Origin: Chloracidobacterium sp.
Lineage (GTDB): Bacteria; Acidobacteriota; Blastocatellia; Pyrinomonadales; Pyrinomonadaceae
Direction: 5' to 3'
Assembly: GCA_016715795.1 (NCBI GenBank)
Contig: JADJXP010000002.1
Coordinates: forward strand, 2,046,001 to 2,110,000
Length of the DNA stretch: 64,000 nt
In this document: positions 42,592 through 51,861 of the stretch, in pieces
Numbering within the stretch: the stretch's first letter is position 1
Layout: each line of letters begins with the position of its first letter
Translations under genes and position numbers: made by a program
Notes under the pieces: model-generated
What the model was told of the DNA's origin: nothing
What the model saw: the letters and a program-made list of their open reading frames with translations, nothing else
The model's database searches: none

Positions 42592-42708
42592 GGCAAATGG
42601 GCGTGAGTTCCCGACTGTGCATTGAGCATTGATCAATGATCATTGCTCAATGTTCACGGTTGCGTGGGCAGTGCCGGCCTCTCACCGGACTTCCTCCGCA
42701 CATTTGCC
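42592..42708 (-). ncRNA. cobalamin riboswitch upstream of btuB
   Basis: On the minus strand, GGCAAATG (42708-42701) pairs with CATTTGCC (42599-42592) to form the closing stem. Inside are GAGGAAGTCCGGTGAGAG, CCGGCACTGCCCACGCAACC and, near the 3' end, TCGGGAACTCACGCC, which correspond to the conserved core and the B12 box. A GC-poor hairpin around CAATGATCATTG fills a variable arm. The closing stem ends 42 nt before the btuB ATG. The hairpin TTCTGC/GCAGAA just before the Shine-Dalgarno GAGGAG suggests translational control. Binding of cobalamin would be expected to lower btuB expression. Confidence 0.85.
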
Positions 42709-42715
42709 AACGATC

Positions 42716-42780
42716 AACCGCGAAATACTCGAAAGATCCTAAAAAGGATGTCTTTCGTCGCTTTCGCTTTTTTCGCGGTT
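42716..42780. repeat. long imperfect hairpin between btuD and the btuB riboswitch
   Basis: AACCGCGAAA (42716-42725) and TTTCGCGGTT (42771-42780) are perfect inverted arms. A nested inner stem CGAAAGATCCT/AGGAtgTCTTTCG (42730-42757) lies inside them. The outer arms end only four bases from the btuD stop. There is no proper T run after the hairpin, so it may be a processing or stability element, or a weak terminator for btuFCD. Confidence 0.6.
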
Positions 42781-42784
42781 AAGT

Positions 42785-43552
42785 TCAGAAAACGCTCGTC
42801 ACGCGAACGTTACCGCTAGCCGGATTTGTGTCCAGCATTACATCGACGGCGAAGACATTGCGTACATTCTCCGCCGTCAAAACCTCTGCCGGGTGGCCTT
42901 TCGCCGCGATCCGGCCGTCCCTTAGCATCACGATCTCATCCGCAAATTCGGCGGCGAGATTCAGGTCGTGTGTTATCACGACCACGGATGCGCCTTGCTC
43001 ACAGCGCTTTCGCACCAGCCGAAACATCATCGCCTGATGCGCGAGGTCAAGATTCGCCGTTGGCTCATCAAGCAATAATATTCGTGCATTCGTGGCTACT
43101 GCTCTTGCCAGCACAACTCGCTGTCGCTCGCCGCCCGACAGCTCATTCATCAGCCGCAACGCATAGCCGTCGAGATCACATTCGGCCAATGCCTGCTCTG
43201 CGAGCTTGATATCCTCCGCCGTCTCCCAGCCAAACGTTCCGCCGTGAACAAACCTGCCCGACAGGACAAATTCCAAAACCGTCACCGGGAAGCGAGTCTC
43301 ATTCTCCTGAGCGACAACAGCAATATTCGCCGCTACCTCTCGCCGCGACAGCATCGTCAGGCCGCGTCCGTCGATCTCAATACTTCCTTTCGAGACCGGC
43401 ACTGTTCCATTCATCGCCTTGATCAACGTCGTCTTCCCGGCACCGTTAGCCCCGAGCAAAGCGATGGTCTTGCCGCCACTCAACTCCACAGAAACCTCCG
43501 CCAGAACAGTACGCTGACCATAGACAACCGAGATTTCCGTTACCGTAAGCAT
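42785..43552 (-). CDS. btuD: cobalamin/iron-siderophore ABC transporter ATPase
   Basis: This 255-residue ABC ATPase has Walker A in ALLGANGAGKTTLIKAM, the Q-loop, the LSGGERQRVVLARAV signature and Walker B in RILLLDEPTANLDL, followed by the His switch ITHDLN. It belongs to the FecE/BtuD/HemV subgroup. It pairs with the FecCD-type permease at 43612 and the lipoprotein at 44595. Riboswitch context points to vitamin B12 rather than heme or ferric siderophore. The assignment of substrate depends on that context. Confidence 0.9.
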   Translation of the reverse strand: MLTVTEISVVYGQRTVLAEVSVELSGGKTIALLGANGAGKTTLIKAMNGTVPVSKGSIEIDGRGLTMLSRREVAANIAVVAQENETRFPVTVLEFVLSGRFVHGGTFGWETAEDIKLAEQALAECDLDGYALRLMNELSGGERQRVVLARAVATNARILLLDEPTANLDLAHQAMMFRLVRKRCEQGASVVVITHDLNLAAEFADEIVMLRDGRIAAKGHPAEVLTAENVRNVFAVDVMLDTNPASGNVRVTSVF

Positions 43553-43611
43553 CCGTCAAAGTAATTAAGAATTAGCAATTTGGTAATTACTAATTAATTC
43601 AGGCGAGGGCC

Positions 43612-44622
43612 TCAATTTCTCCTCAGCAGATAGATAAACAACGGTGCCCCTATCAACGCTGTCACCGCTCCGACCGGTAATTCCCTCGGTGCTATCGCGG
43701 TCCTCGCGACCGTATCGGCCGCAATTACAAAGATCGCACCGGCAATGGCGGAGAACGGGACGACAAGGCGATTGTCACTGCCGACCGCCATTCTCAACAG
43801 ATGCGGAACGATCAAGCCGACATAACCGACTGAGCCGCTTGCCGCGACCGCTGCACCTACGACCAAACTTGCCGCGCCGAAAACGAGCAGCCGCACACGT
43901 CCGACCTCGACGCCGAAATCAAAAGCGTCACGCTCGCCGATCATCATCAGGTTCAATGCCCGTGACTGTGACGTCATTACCAAAACACCGATCAGCATCG
44001 CCGCAAAGCTAATATATACACCATTTAACGTCGCCTGTGACAGGTCGCCGAGCAGCCAGAACGTAAAACTCCGCAGCTTTGCGGCATCCAGCAGCGTCGT
44101 CAGCATCACAATCACTGACGACAAAAAGGTCGTGACGATCACGCCCGACAACACGAGCCGCTCGACATTCATCCCGGCCCGGCTGCGAGCCATCTGATAG
44201 ACCGCGACCGACGCTAATGCCGCGCCCGCAAACGCCATCACCGGCCGTGCGAATTCCAGATTCTCAAACAACACGAACGCCAGCATCGTGCCCAATGCGG
44301 CGCCATTCGATACGCCCAACAGATAAGGCTCGGCCAGCGGATTTCGCAACAGCGACTGCAGCCCCGCACCCGCGACAGCCAGGCTCGCCCCGACACACGC
44401 ACCGAGCAGGATCCGCGGAATTCGTATATCAAACAATATCGACCGCTGCTGCTCATTGAGATCAAAAATCGACAGCCGCTCCGCGCCCAAATTCGCGGCC
44501 GCGATCAGCACGATAGTCAATATGCCGACGAGGACAAGGCCGAGCTTGATAGCTCGCTTGCCGTTCTCAACTTTCCGCTTTCCACTTTCCGTTCTCAGTT
44601 GAACTTCTCCGGGTGTAAACAC
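43612..44622 (-). CDS. btuC: FecCD-family ABC transporter permease, probable BtuC
   Basis: This 336-residue inner-membrane protein has about nine to ten hydrophobic segments and FecCD motifs: IRIPRILLGACVGASLAVAGAGLQSLLRNPLAEPYLLGVSNGAALG and GSVGYVGLIVPHLLRMAVGSDNRLVVP, with the coupling-helix Gly. The start is a GTG that overlaps btuF by 28 nt. Internal starts are possible, since the first 22 residues are hydrophilic. Its partner ATPase starts 59 nt downstream. It forms the pore for B12 import with btuD. Confidence 0.92.
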   Translation of the reverse strand: MFTPGEVQLRTESGKRKVENGKRAIKLGLVLVGILTIVLIAAANLGAERLSIFDLNEQQRSILFDIRIPRILLGACVGASLAVAGAGLQSLLRNPLAEPYLLGVSNGAALGTMLAFVLFENLEFARPVMAFAGAALASVAVYQMARSRAGMNVERLVLSGVIVTTFLSSVIVMLTTLLDAAKLRSFTFWLLGDLSQATLNGVYISFAAMLIGVLVMTSQSRALNLMMIGERDAFDFGVEVGRVRLLVFGAASLVVGAAVAASGSVGYVGLIVPHLLRMAVGSDNRLVVPFSAIAGAIFVIAADTVARTAIAPRELPVGAVTALIGAPLFIYLLRRN

Positions 44623-45509
44623 CTTGCGATCTGCTCCAATGCATCGACCAGTCTCGGCCCGGGCCGCGAGAGCAGGTCGGCGTTTATCTTATACACGCGG
44701 CCGCTTTTCAACGCCGGAGAGTTGCGAAAGACCTCGTTCGGGCCCTCGTTGTCCGGGCTCTCGGAGATAATTATCACGTCCGGCTCGAGAGCAATGGCGC
44801 TTTCTTTGCTCAATTTTGGATACGCCGTCTCAATATCGACCGTTACCGACCGGCCGCCGGCCTTTTCGATCAGGACGTTGAGAAACGACCCTTTCCCGAC
44901 TGTAAACAAGGGCTCGCGCGATATCTGGACAAAGACGCCTAACTGCTCTTCGCCCCTGACACTGTCCTGCACTGCCTCGACGCGGCGTTTTAGCTCAGGC
45001 AGCATTTGCCCGACACGATCGGTCGTGCCGAATAGGTCGCCGAGCTTGCCAAGATCGTCGATGACATCATCGAATGACGTTGGGTTCGTCACATAGACCG
45101 CAATTCCGTTGTCAGCGAGCGTCTGAGTAAATGCCTCGATCTGTGACGCGGTAGAGACGAAAACGACGTCGGGCTTGAGGGCGATGATCGACTCCATATT
45201 TGGCGTAATCGTGTCGCCGATCTTGGGTATCGCCTTGGCCTCGACAGGATAATTGCAGAATGTCGTGACACCGACCAGACGGTCGCCGGCGCCGGCGGCG
45301 AAGATATTCTCGGTCACGCTAGGCGCAGTCGAAACAACCCGCATGATCTTGACCGGCACGGTGACCGTTCTGCCCAGATCGTCGGTGACGACACGAATCG
45401 GCTTAGCACTCGTTTCGGGGGCTTCGACTGCCGACGGTTTTTGGCAGCCCACAAGGACAAGCACCAGGAGCGCCACCAAGCTCGTTCTGTATCTTACCTC
45501 ATCCCTCAT
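44595..45509 (-). CDS. btuF: cobalamin-binding lipoprotein, probable BtuF
   Basis: This 304-residue lipoprotein has a signal sequence with lipobox LVLVGC (SLVALLVLVLVGCQKP). The rest is a class III substrate-binding fold: RVVSTAPSVTENIFAAGAGDRLVGVT, DVVFVSTASQIEAFTQTLADNGIAVYV and RPGPRLVDALEQIARCLHPE. These match the BtuF/TroA-like pattern with a long helical linker. The ATG at 45509 is chosen because it starts the lipoprotein signal and follows a purine-rich AGGGACGAGGG. A cobalamin riboswitch with a terminator lies directly upstream. It overlaps btuC by 28 nt, so the order is btuF-btuC-btuD. Confidence 0.9.
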   Translation of the reverse strand: MRDEVRYRTSLVALLVLVLVGCQKPSAVEAPETSAKPIRVVTDDLGRTVTVPVKIMRVVSTAPSVTENIFAAGAGDRLVGVTTFCNYPVEAKAIPKIGDTITPNMESIIALKPDVVFVSTASQIEAFTQTLADNGIAVYVTNPTSFDDVIDDLGKLGDLFGTTDRVGQMLPELKRRVEAVQDSVRGEEQLGVFVQISREPLFTVGKGSFLNVLIEKAGGRSVTVDIETAYPKLSKESAIALEPDVIIISESPDNEGPNEVFRNSPALKSGRVYKINADLLSRPGPRLVDALEQIARCLHPEKFN

Positions 45510-45520
45510 CCCTCGTCCCT

Positions 45521-45568
45521 TAAAAGCAAACGCCCTGTTCTCCGCGTCCACGATGCGGAAAACAGGGC
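45521..45568 (-). terminator. terminator of the btuF riboswitch expression platform
   Basis: On the minus strand GCCCTGTT (45568-45561) pairs with AACAGGGC (45539-45532), extended inward by TTCCGC/GCGGA, and is followed by the T-rich GTTTGCTTTT. It lies between the riboswitch and the btuF start and fits transcriptional attenuation. Confidence 0.78.
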
Positions 45569-45573
45569 ATTGT

Positions 45574-45720
45574 AACCTTGTTTGCCTGCGATGTTTTGAC
45601 GCGAAACATCTCTCTTGGCAATAAGTGTCCGATCAGGCTGCCCGGCTATACGGTGACGCGATCGCGCGGGACTTTCACCCGCTTCCCCTATCGAACACTA
45701 TTTACTCAAAGAACAAGGTT
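45574..45720 (-). ncRNA. cobalamin riboswitch upstream of btuFCD
   Basis: On the minus strand AACCTTGTT (45720-45712) pairs with AACAAGGTT (45582-45574), closing the element. The core reads GGGGAAGCGGGTGAAAGTCC followed by CGCGCGATCGCGTCACCGT, the usual GGTGAAA and Ca-rich core of cobalamin riboswitches. A B12-box-like GCCTGATCGGACAC follows, and then a hairpin GATGTTT/AAACATC. A terminator hairpin follows at 45532-45568. The B12-box part is less canonical than in the btuB element, so the call is a little weaker. Confidence 0.76.
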
Positions 45721-45762
45721 GGAATTATTACGCCTCAATGGGCGCAAGTCAAACCGTCGGCC

Positions 45763-48700
45763 TCACGGAATGTACTTCTTTGGTACAGGCGTATCAGACG
45801 GCACGCCGAAATTCGCCTGCATAAAGCCGGCGGTACTGCGATTGATGTACCACGCTCCACCGCGAAATACGCCGATGTCGTCGCTTCCGTCGCCGTCATA
45901 ATCGCCCGGCACCGGGACATCTCCGTTGATCCCCCATTGTGCCCCGACGAACTGGCCATTTGTGCTGTTCAGTCGATACCAGAAGCCGTCGGCCGGACGG
46001 AACACGGCGACGTCCTCCTTGTTGTCGCCGTCATAATCCGCGTGGACGGGCATATCGCCATTCTGGCCAAAACCGACGGTATAGAAGCCACCGGTGCTGT
46101 TTGCCCGGAACCACACACCGTTCGACGGCCTGAAAACAGTTAGGTCATCAATGCCGTCACCGTCGTAATCACCCGCGGCCGGCAAGTCGCCATTCTGGCC
46201 AAATTGCGATGAGCCATACTGGCTATTGCTGCTGTTTTGCCAATACCATGTGCCCTCGGTCGGACGAAATACGACGACATCGTCCTTCTGGTCACCGTCG
46301 CGGTCGCCGGCCTGCGGAATATCACCGGCGGTCCCGAAGCTTGTTTGGACAAAGGCACCGTTGCTGCTGTTAAGCCGATACCATGTGCCATCTGAAGGCC
46401 GCCATACGGCGATATCCGTCTTGCCGTCGGCGTCAAAATCGCCCGGTGTCGGAATATCTTCGGCCGTGCCAAACTGCGTGCCGAGGAACCCTTGTGTCGA
46501 ACGGTCGAGATACCAATCGCCGTTACTCGGACGATAGACCGAAACATCCGTCTTGCCGTCGCCATCAAAATCGGCACGCGACCTGACCGCGACAGATGCG
46601 CAGGTAAAACTCCCCGAAATGATAATGGAATCGACGTTCCACCCGCCGCCCGCAGGCGCCGTATTGTCGTCGGCACCAAAACGGAATCGCAACTGGACGT
46701 TCTGTCCGGCTGCGGCGGACGGTAATCTCGCGATCGTCGTCAGGTATCCGCCCGAGTTACCGGTCCATGCCGGCCGGTTAGACAACGGATTATTCGTCCC
46801 GCCGCCAAGTGAGCCGTTGTAGCCATTTTGGACAAACGCTCCGCCGGCGGTGACGATATCCTGGAATGGGCCGCCCGCGACGCTCACTTCAAGCAAGCCG
46901 CCGTCCCAGCCGTCTTCAGTGTTATACCTGTTCCTAAACGAAACGAGCGCGGCGGCAGAGCTGATCGGCAGGGCCGGGGTCGTAAGGTCTGTCCCGCCGC
47001 CGACCGATGTCGGGTCGGCCGCGAACGCTGAATTAATACCTGTATCCGGATTCGTGGCGGTGGTCACAAAATTGATTCCGCCCGCGACCGGCGTTGCCGT
47101 CCAGCCCGCAGGAAAATTCGGTGCAGTCACACTGTCAAAATTCTCGGTAGCTGTGGTCGTCGGTGCACCGATCACGACCGTGCGTGAGAACTGGACAGCG
47201 CCAATATTGTTGTCGCCCGTAAAGTTGAGCGTAAGCACGCTGCCGCAAGGCGTGTTCGCCGGCACGGTATACGACATGTCTCGCGTCACCGTCGATCCGC
47301 TCGCGATCGGGCCGTAATTGGCTGAGCCTCCGCCCGCGACCATCAGCGTCATCGCTGTGACCGGAACGCCAGTCGCATTGCTGATCGGCACGGTAAGCGT
47401 TACCGGTTCGCCCGGTTCCGGAAAGCCGTTGTTATTGCCCTGCGCGTCTGATACGGTGAGCGTCGGCGATTGGGTCACATTAGGAAGCGCGAATGACTCT
47501 ACGACACGTGTCGAGCCACCGCTGCCGTTCACCAGAACGGCCGCATTGGCGCCAACGCCTCTGATAGCGAAACCTGCCCACACATCGCGAACATCGGCGT
47601 CCGCTTCGGGAGCACGCGAACTCGCCTGAGCAGCCGCGAGGATCGCATCGCGTTCCGTAACAAACGTTGGCCCGAGCGGCGCGAGCTTCATTCCGTCCAT
47701 TACCAGCTGCAGTGTCTTTCGATTACCTTCCTCCCAGCCAAGCCGGGCGACAAACTTTGCACGGACTTCCCACAATGTTGTGCTCCACACCTCGCCCTGG
47801 TTATGCACCTGATCGGCGGTGCCCGTAAATCGCGGAGCATACGCTCCATCGCTGAGATTCATCTGAGTCGAATCTACATCGGCAAACGTCAGCGGATTGT
47901 GCGGCCGGTTGTTCGGGCCGCCCGTGAAAGCCATCACTGCCTTTGGAAACCGACGAATGCCGTAATAGTAATTGTTCACGCCGGGGCCGCTGAGATATGT
48001 GTCGTAGCTGCCGGTGGAGTAGATGCCGTTGATCGGATCTGACGCCTGGCTGAGCATTGCGTGGCCAAAGAAATCGCCCCAGCCCTCGCCCATGCCCCCG
48101 GACTGCTGGGTCGAGAGGCCTGAACCGTTCCCGTGCAGGCGGTTTGATGTGCCGTGCGTTAGCTCGTGAATCACAACATCGGCGTCAAGGTTGCCGTCAA
48201 TGTCAGGGTTTGGCGCGGTCCATAGATACATCTGCATGCGGCCGCGGCCGCCGTCGGCAGGCGTTGAGAAATTTGCGTTGTTCGATCCTGACGAATCCTG
48301 CCCCTCGGCACGAACGCGATCGTTCCCGTTACCCTGGCCGGTAAAGTTTACATGTTGAAAGTTTCGGGCAGCTTCGGTAAATCCGAGCCGGTAAGCCTCG
48401 TCGTGATACCAGTTAGTGATGTAGAAGAGCTGCGTGACGGTCCCTTGCTGGAACGCCGACCCCGGATATGTCTGCGTCGCCGGAAGCGGGGCCTCGCCCG
48501 TGTTGGTGTTTGGATCAAAGGGGCTGTAAGTGAACGAGAAGAGGCGAGTCGGACTCGTCGCTTCGCTGTCGGTATCGACACCATCCGGCGAAGCGCGGTC
48601 GAGTCCGGCCTGGACGTTGTTTCCGTCGGTTTTCGTCCCGCCATCGGTGATCCAGCCGTTGTTATTGAATGTGTATGGCGGCTCGTTACCGATCCGCGTG

Positions 48701-49770
48701 ATCAAGGTCCGAGCAAGAGCGGGCCCTTGTGCGCCATTTGGCGATGTCGGGCCGGGCGTCATCGGGAACGGATTGTCCGCCACCTGGATCATCGCGTTCG
48801 GGTTGGCGTAAACCTCATAGGTCGCCGCCTGCGATTGATCTGCCGTAATATTCTTGCGCCAAAGCATCACGCCTGTGCGGGCATCGACGATGACGTAAAA
48901 CGCATTCACCGGCTGCCATATCAGGACTCGCCACGCAGGCACGGCCACGCCCGGCTCGGTCGGAAAATACATCTTTTCAGCAGTCGTGGCCGAGTCGCCT
49001 GTCCCAAACGTTGCCTTGATCTCCGTCGAGTCGGCTGCGTTGAATCGCAGATCCAATCGCGAACCATCGTTGTTGATGAACGCCGCTGCTTTCTTGACCG
49101 CCGTTAGCGGATCGCCGAAGTCTGTCGATAAAGAGCCGTAGTCCAATGCCGGTGCAAGATTATTGATCACACGAACCATCTCACCTTGCTTGGTAAATCC
49201 GGCCTTGACCTCGCCGCGAAATACCGGAATGCCGTTGATCTCTTGCTCAAGCACCACGAATGACAGGTTGCCGTCAGGATTTGTGTAATCTGCGGTCACC
49301 TTGAGGGCGTCGATCTGCTCGTCGGTCGCTCCGACCAATTCGGTGTTCTGTTTGAGAAAATCGCTGAGGATGCGCGGCCGCTGGATTGAAGCCGGAGCCG
49401 TCAAAAACACGCGTCCCAATTGCACGTCCGGGCCTATCACCTCTGGGATGCGGATGTCGTCGTTATAGACGATCTTGAGCGATGGGACGCTTTGCCTCAA
49501 CGCCGCTTCGCCGCGGACGAAGCCATCGCGCAGATCGGCGACCTGCGATGCGCTTTTGCCGGCCGCCGTCCGGAATGCAGCTATCTGATCGGCTTTCTTC
49601 TTGTCCGAGCGGATATCGTAGTTAGGCAATTCGGGCACCTGGCTCGATGTCCTCTCGATAAGGCCGTTCGCGGCGCGCGAACGCCACTGAAACGGGACTG
49701 ACAAAACCAGCGCGACCAATGCAAGGGCAAGAATGGTCAGCAACGCAGAGCGATTTGAATTCAACGTCAT
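45763..49770 (-). CDS. exported M36 (fungalysin-like) metallopeptidase with FG-GAP-like repeats
   Basis: This 1335-residue protein has an N-terminal signal segment (LLTILALALVALVLSV), a pro-region (about 60-330), and an M36 catalytic domain with the zinc motif VIHELTHGTSNRLHG near residue 531 and the third-ligand region GGMGEGWGDFFGHAML. Beta-sandwich domains follow (about 800-1040). The C-terminal part has six repeats of about 47 residues, each with a calcium-type DxDGDGxxD loop (ADFDGDGKTDVSVYRPSNGDWY and five more), similar to VCBS/FG-GAP repeats. It is probably secreted or surface-anchored and calcium-stabilised. ATG 49770 starts just ahead of the signal; the longer frame is not protein-like. 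It is divergent from the dinG-like gene with a 42-nt gap. Confidence 0.9.
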   Translation of the reverse strand: MTLNSNRSALLTILALALVALVLSVPFQWRSRAANGLIERTSSQVPELPNYDIRSDKKKADQIAAFRTAAGKSASQVADLRDGFVRGEAALRQSVPSLKIVYNDDIRIPEVIGPDVQLGRVFLTAPASIQRPRILSDFLKQNTELVGATDEQIDALKVTADYTNPDGNLSFVVLEQEINGIPVFRGEVKAGFTKQGEMVRVINNLAPALDYGSLSTDFGDPLTAVKKAAAFINNDGSRLDLRFNAADSTEIKATFGTGDSATTAEKMYFPTEPGVAVPAWRVLIWQPVNAFYVIVDARTGVMLWRKNITADQSQAATYEVYANPNAMIQVADNPFPMTPGPTSPNGAQGPALARTLITRIGNEPPYTFNNNGWITDGGTKTDGNNVQAGLDRASPDGVDTDSEATSPTRLFSFTYSPFDPNTNTGEAPLPATQTYPGSAFQQGTVTQLFYITNWYHDEAYRLGFTEAARNFQHVNFTGQGNGNDRVRAEGQDSSGSNNANFSTPADGGRGRMQMYLWTAPNPDIDGNLDADVVIHELTHGTSNRLHGNGSGLSTQQSGGMGEGWGDFFGHAMLSQASDPINGIYSTGSYDTYLSGPGVNNYYYGIRRFPKAVMAFTGGPNNRPHNPLTFADVDSTQMNLSDGAYAPRFTGTADQVHNQGEVWSTTLWEVRAKFVARLGWEEGNRKTLQLVMDGMKLAPLGPTFVTERDAILAAAQASSRAPEADADVRDVWAGFAIRGVGANAAVLVNGSGGSTRVVESFALPNVTQSPTLTVSDAQGNNNGFPEPGEPVTLTVPISNATGVPVTAMTLMVAGGGSANYGPIASGSTVTRDMSYTVPANTPCGSVLTLNFTGDNNIGAVQFSRTVVIGAPTTTATENFDSVTAPNFPAGWTATPVAGGINFVTTATNPDTGINSAFAADPTSVGGGTDLTTPALPISSAAALVSFRNRYNTEDGWDGGLLEVSVAGGPFQDIVTAGGAFVQNGYNGSLGGGTNNPLSNRPAWTGNSGGYLTTIARLPSAAAGQNVQLRFRFGADDNTAPAGGGWNVDSIIISGSFTCASVAVRSRADFDGDGKTDVSVYRPSNGDWYLDRSTQGFLGTQFGTAEDIPTPGDFDADGKTDIAVWRPSDGTWYRLNSSNGAFVQTSFGTAGDIPQAGDRDGDQKDDVVVFRPTEGTWYWQNSSNSQYGSSQFGQNGDLPAAGDYDGDGIDDLTVFRPSNGVWFRANSTGGFYTVGFGQNGDMPVHADYDGDNKEDVAVFRPADGFWYRLNSTNGQFVGAQWGINGDVPVPGDYDGDGSDDIGVFRGGAWYINRSTAGFMQANFGVPSDTPVPKKYIP

Positions 49771-49812
49771 GATTCGGGATAACCTCAGGAAAACATTAAG
49801 ATAGGTGAAACG

Positions 49813-51861
49813 ATGATTGTCCCAGATGGACACTCGCAAGTCAACGAAATGGCGGCTAAAAAAGGAGCAAAGCCAGCAGGCATCTCGCACGAGTCGGTCT
49901 TCGGCCCCGACGGTGTTATATCGCGATTTCATGACCATTACGAGCACCGCTTGGGCCAGATCGAAATGGCTGCGGCTATCAGCCGCGCATTCGCCGACAA
50001 GAAGCATCTGATCGTCGAGGCCGGCACCGGGACCGGTAAGACGCTCGCCTATCTGCTGCCCGCCATCGAGGAGGCTATCAGCCGCAAGACGCGCGTCATT
50101 ATCTCAACCGGCACCAAAAATCTTCAGGAACAGCTGATGGAAAAGGACATCCCATTCCTGCAGCGTGTATTCCCAGGAAAATTTACGGCCGCCTACATGA
50201 AAGGACGGGCAAATTACGCCTGCATCTATCGCCTCAGCAAATCGGACGATCAACCGATCCTCGACGGCATCGATGAGATCGACCATTTTCGCGAGGTCCG
50301 CGAATGGGCCCGGTCGAGCCCGACCGGCGACCGCGCCGAGTTGACATATCTGCCTGAGAACCTATCTTTTTGGGGCCGGGTAAATGCCAAAAGCGAGACA
50401 TGCATCGGCCAGAAGTGCCCTGATTTCGAACCGTGCTACATCACGCGAATGCGTGCCCGGGCCGAGACGGCTGAGATCGTTATCGTCAATCACCACTTGT
50501 TCTTCGCCGACCTGAGCGTGAGAGGCAACCAGTTTGGCAAGGTGATACCTGATTACGGCGCAGTCATCTTTGACGAAGCTCACCTGATCGAGGACATCGC
50601 GGCGGACTATTTCGGCTGCCAAGTCTCTAATTACCAGCTCGACGAGCTTGTCCGCGATGCCGACAGCCTTCCGATACCGGACGCGATCGCCACCTCGGCA
50701 ATAATGCGCTCATGCGCTCGTGTCGTCGGGTTTGCTGAACAATTTTGGTTAAATTTTCGGCAAGGACGCGGCATGGAAGGCCGTTTCGCTCTCGAAGAGA
50801 ACGCCGCCGTTGAGTTTGTGGAAGGAGGCGAGACGCAGCCGTCACCGCTCGGTGAGGCCCTTCACGCCCTGGATGACGCTCTCAAGCGGCTCGATTCTGA
50901 GATCGACGTTTATTCCGAAAAGATCCCCGAGGCTGAGTCGCTCGTTCGCAGGGTCCGGCAGGCACGATTCGATCTGGTATTCATTGTCGGACAGCGCGAC
51001 GGCAATTTTGTTTACTGGCTCGAACGTCGCGGACGCGGCATCTTCCTACAGGCTTCACCCGTCGATGTCTCTGCCTTGCTCCACGAAAAGCTCTTTGACA
51101 AGGTCGAAACGTGCGTTCTGACGTCAGCGACGCTTGCGACAAATTCGAGTTTCAATTTTATCCGTGACCGTCTGGGCCTGGCCGCCGGTAAAACGAACAC
51201 GCTCATCGCCCCGTCCTCATTCGACTACGAGAATCAGGCGATCGTGTATCTGCCCAAGGCAATGCCCGATCCACGCTCGCCCGAGTTCACGCCGATGGCG
51301 GCGACCGAGATCGTGCGGATCCTCGGGGCAACGCGCGGCCATGCCTTTGTCCTGTGCACCAGCAACCAGTCCATGACGGCACTCTACGAATTAGTGAGGT
51401 CGAGGATCGATTATCCTTGTTTGCTGCAGGGATCGATGTCAAAGGCGGGCCTGCTTGAGAGGTTTCGATCGACGCCGAATGCGGTGCTCTTTGCGACGCA
51501 AAGTTTCTGGCAAGGCGTCGATGTCCGGGGCGAACAGCTCTCGTGCGTGATAATTGACAAGCTTCCCTTCGCCGTTCCCAGTGACCCGCTAGTAGCTGCC
51601 CGCAGTCGATTTATCGACGAGAACGGTGGCCGCTCGTTTGTCGATTACAGCGTGCCGCAGGCGATCATCGCGTTAAAACAAGGCATCGGCAGATTGATCA
51701 GGAGCCGCACCGACCGAGGCGTGATAGCGGTGCTCGACCCGCGATTGCGGACGAAAGGCTACGGCCGCGATTTCCTGGCGAGCTTGCCGCGAATGCGGAT
51801 AACAGGAGATACTAATGACCTCGAAAGTTTTTTGATACAAAGCACCGAAGGTGCGACGTAA
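49813..51861 (+). CDS. dinG: DinG/XPD-type ATP-dependent DNA helicase
   Basis: This 682-residue SF2 helicase has Walker A in IVEAGTGTGKTLAYLLPAIE, four Cys that should bind a 4Fe-4S cluster (YACIYRL, then SETCIGQKCPDFEPCYITR), DEAH in AVIFDEAHLIEDIAADY and motif VI in QGIGRLIRSRTDRGVIAVLDPR. DinG-type enzymes unwind DNA, R-loops and G-quadruplexes. The start may be 49813 or 49849. The last six residues (STEGAT) and the stop codon region are encoded by a REP palindrome (51842-51854), so the end of the protein has been rewritten by the repeat. It is divergent from the M36 gene. Confidence 0.9.
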   Translation: MIVPDGHSQVNEMAAKKGAKPAGISHESVFGPDGVISRFHDHYEHRLGQIEMAAAISRAFADKKHLIVEAGTGTGKTLAYLLPAIEEAISRKTRVIISTGTKNLQEQLMEKDIPFLQRVFPGKFTAAYMKGRANYACIYRLSKSDDQPILDGIDEIDHFREVREWARSSPTGDRAELTYLPENLSFWGRVNAKSETCIGQKCPDFEPCYITRMRARAETAEIVIVNHHLFFADLSVRGNQFGKVIPDYGAVIFDEAHLIEDIAADYFGCQVSNYQLDELVRDADSLPIPDAIATSAIMRSCARVVGFAEQFWLNFRQGRGMEGRFALEENAAVEFVEGGETQPSPLGEALHALDDALKRLDSEIDVYSEKIPEAESLVRRVRQARFDLVFIVGQRDGNFVYWLERRGRGIFLQASPVDVSALLHEKLFDKVETCVLTSATLATNSSFNFIRDRLGLAAGKTNTLIAPSSFDYENQAIVYLPKAMPDPRSPEFTPMAATEIVRILGATRGHAFVLCTSNQSMTALYELVRSRIDYPCLLQGSMSKAGLLERFRSTPNAVLFATQSFWQGVDVRGEQLSCVIIDKLPFAVPSDPLVAARSRFIDENGGRSFVDYSVPQAIIALKQGIGRLIRSRTDRGVIAVLDPRLRTKGYGRDFLASLPRMRITGDTNDLESFLIQSTEGAT

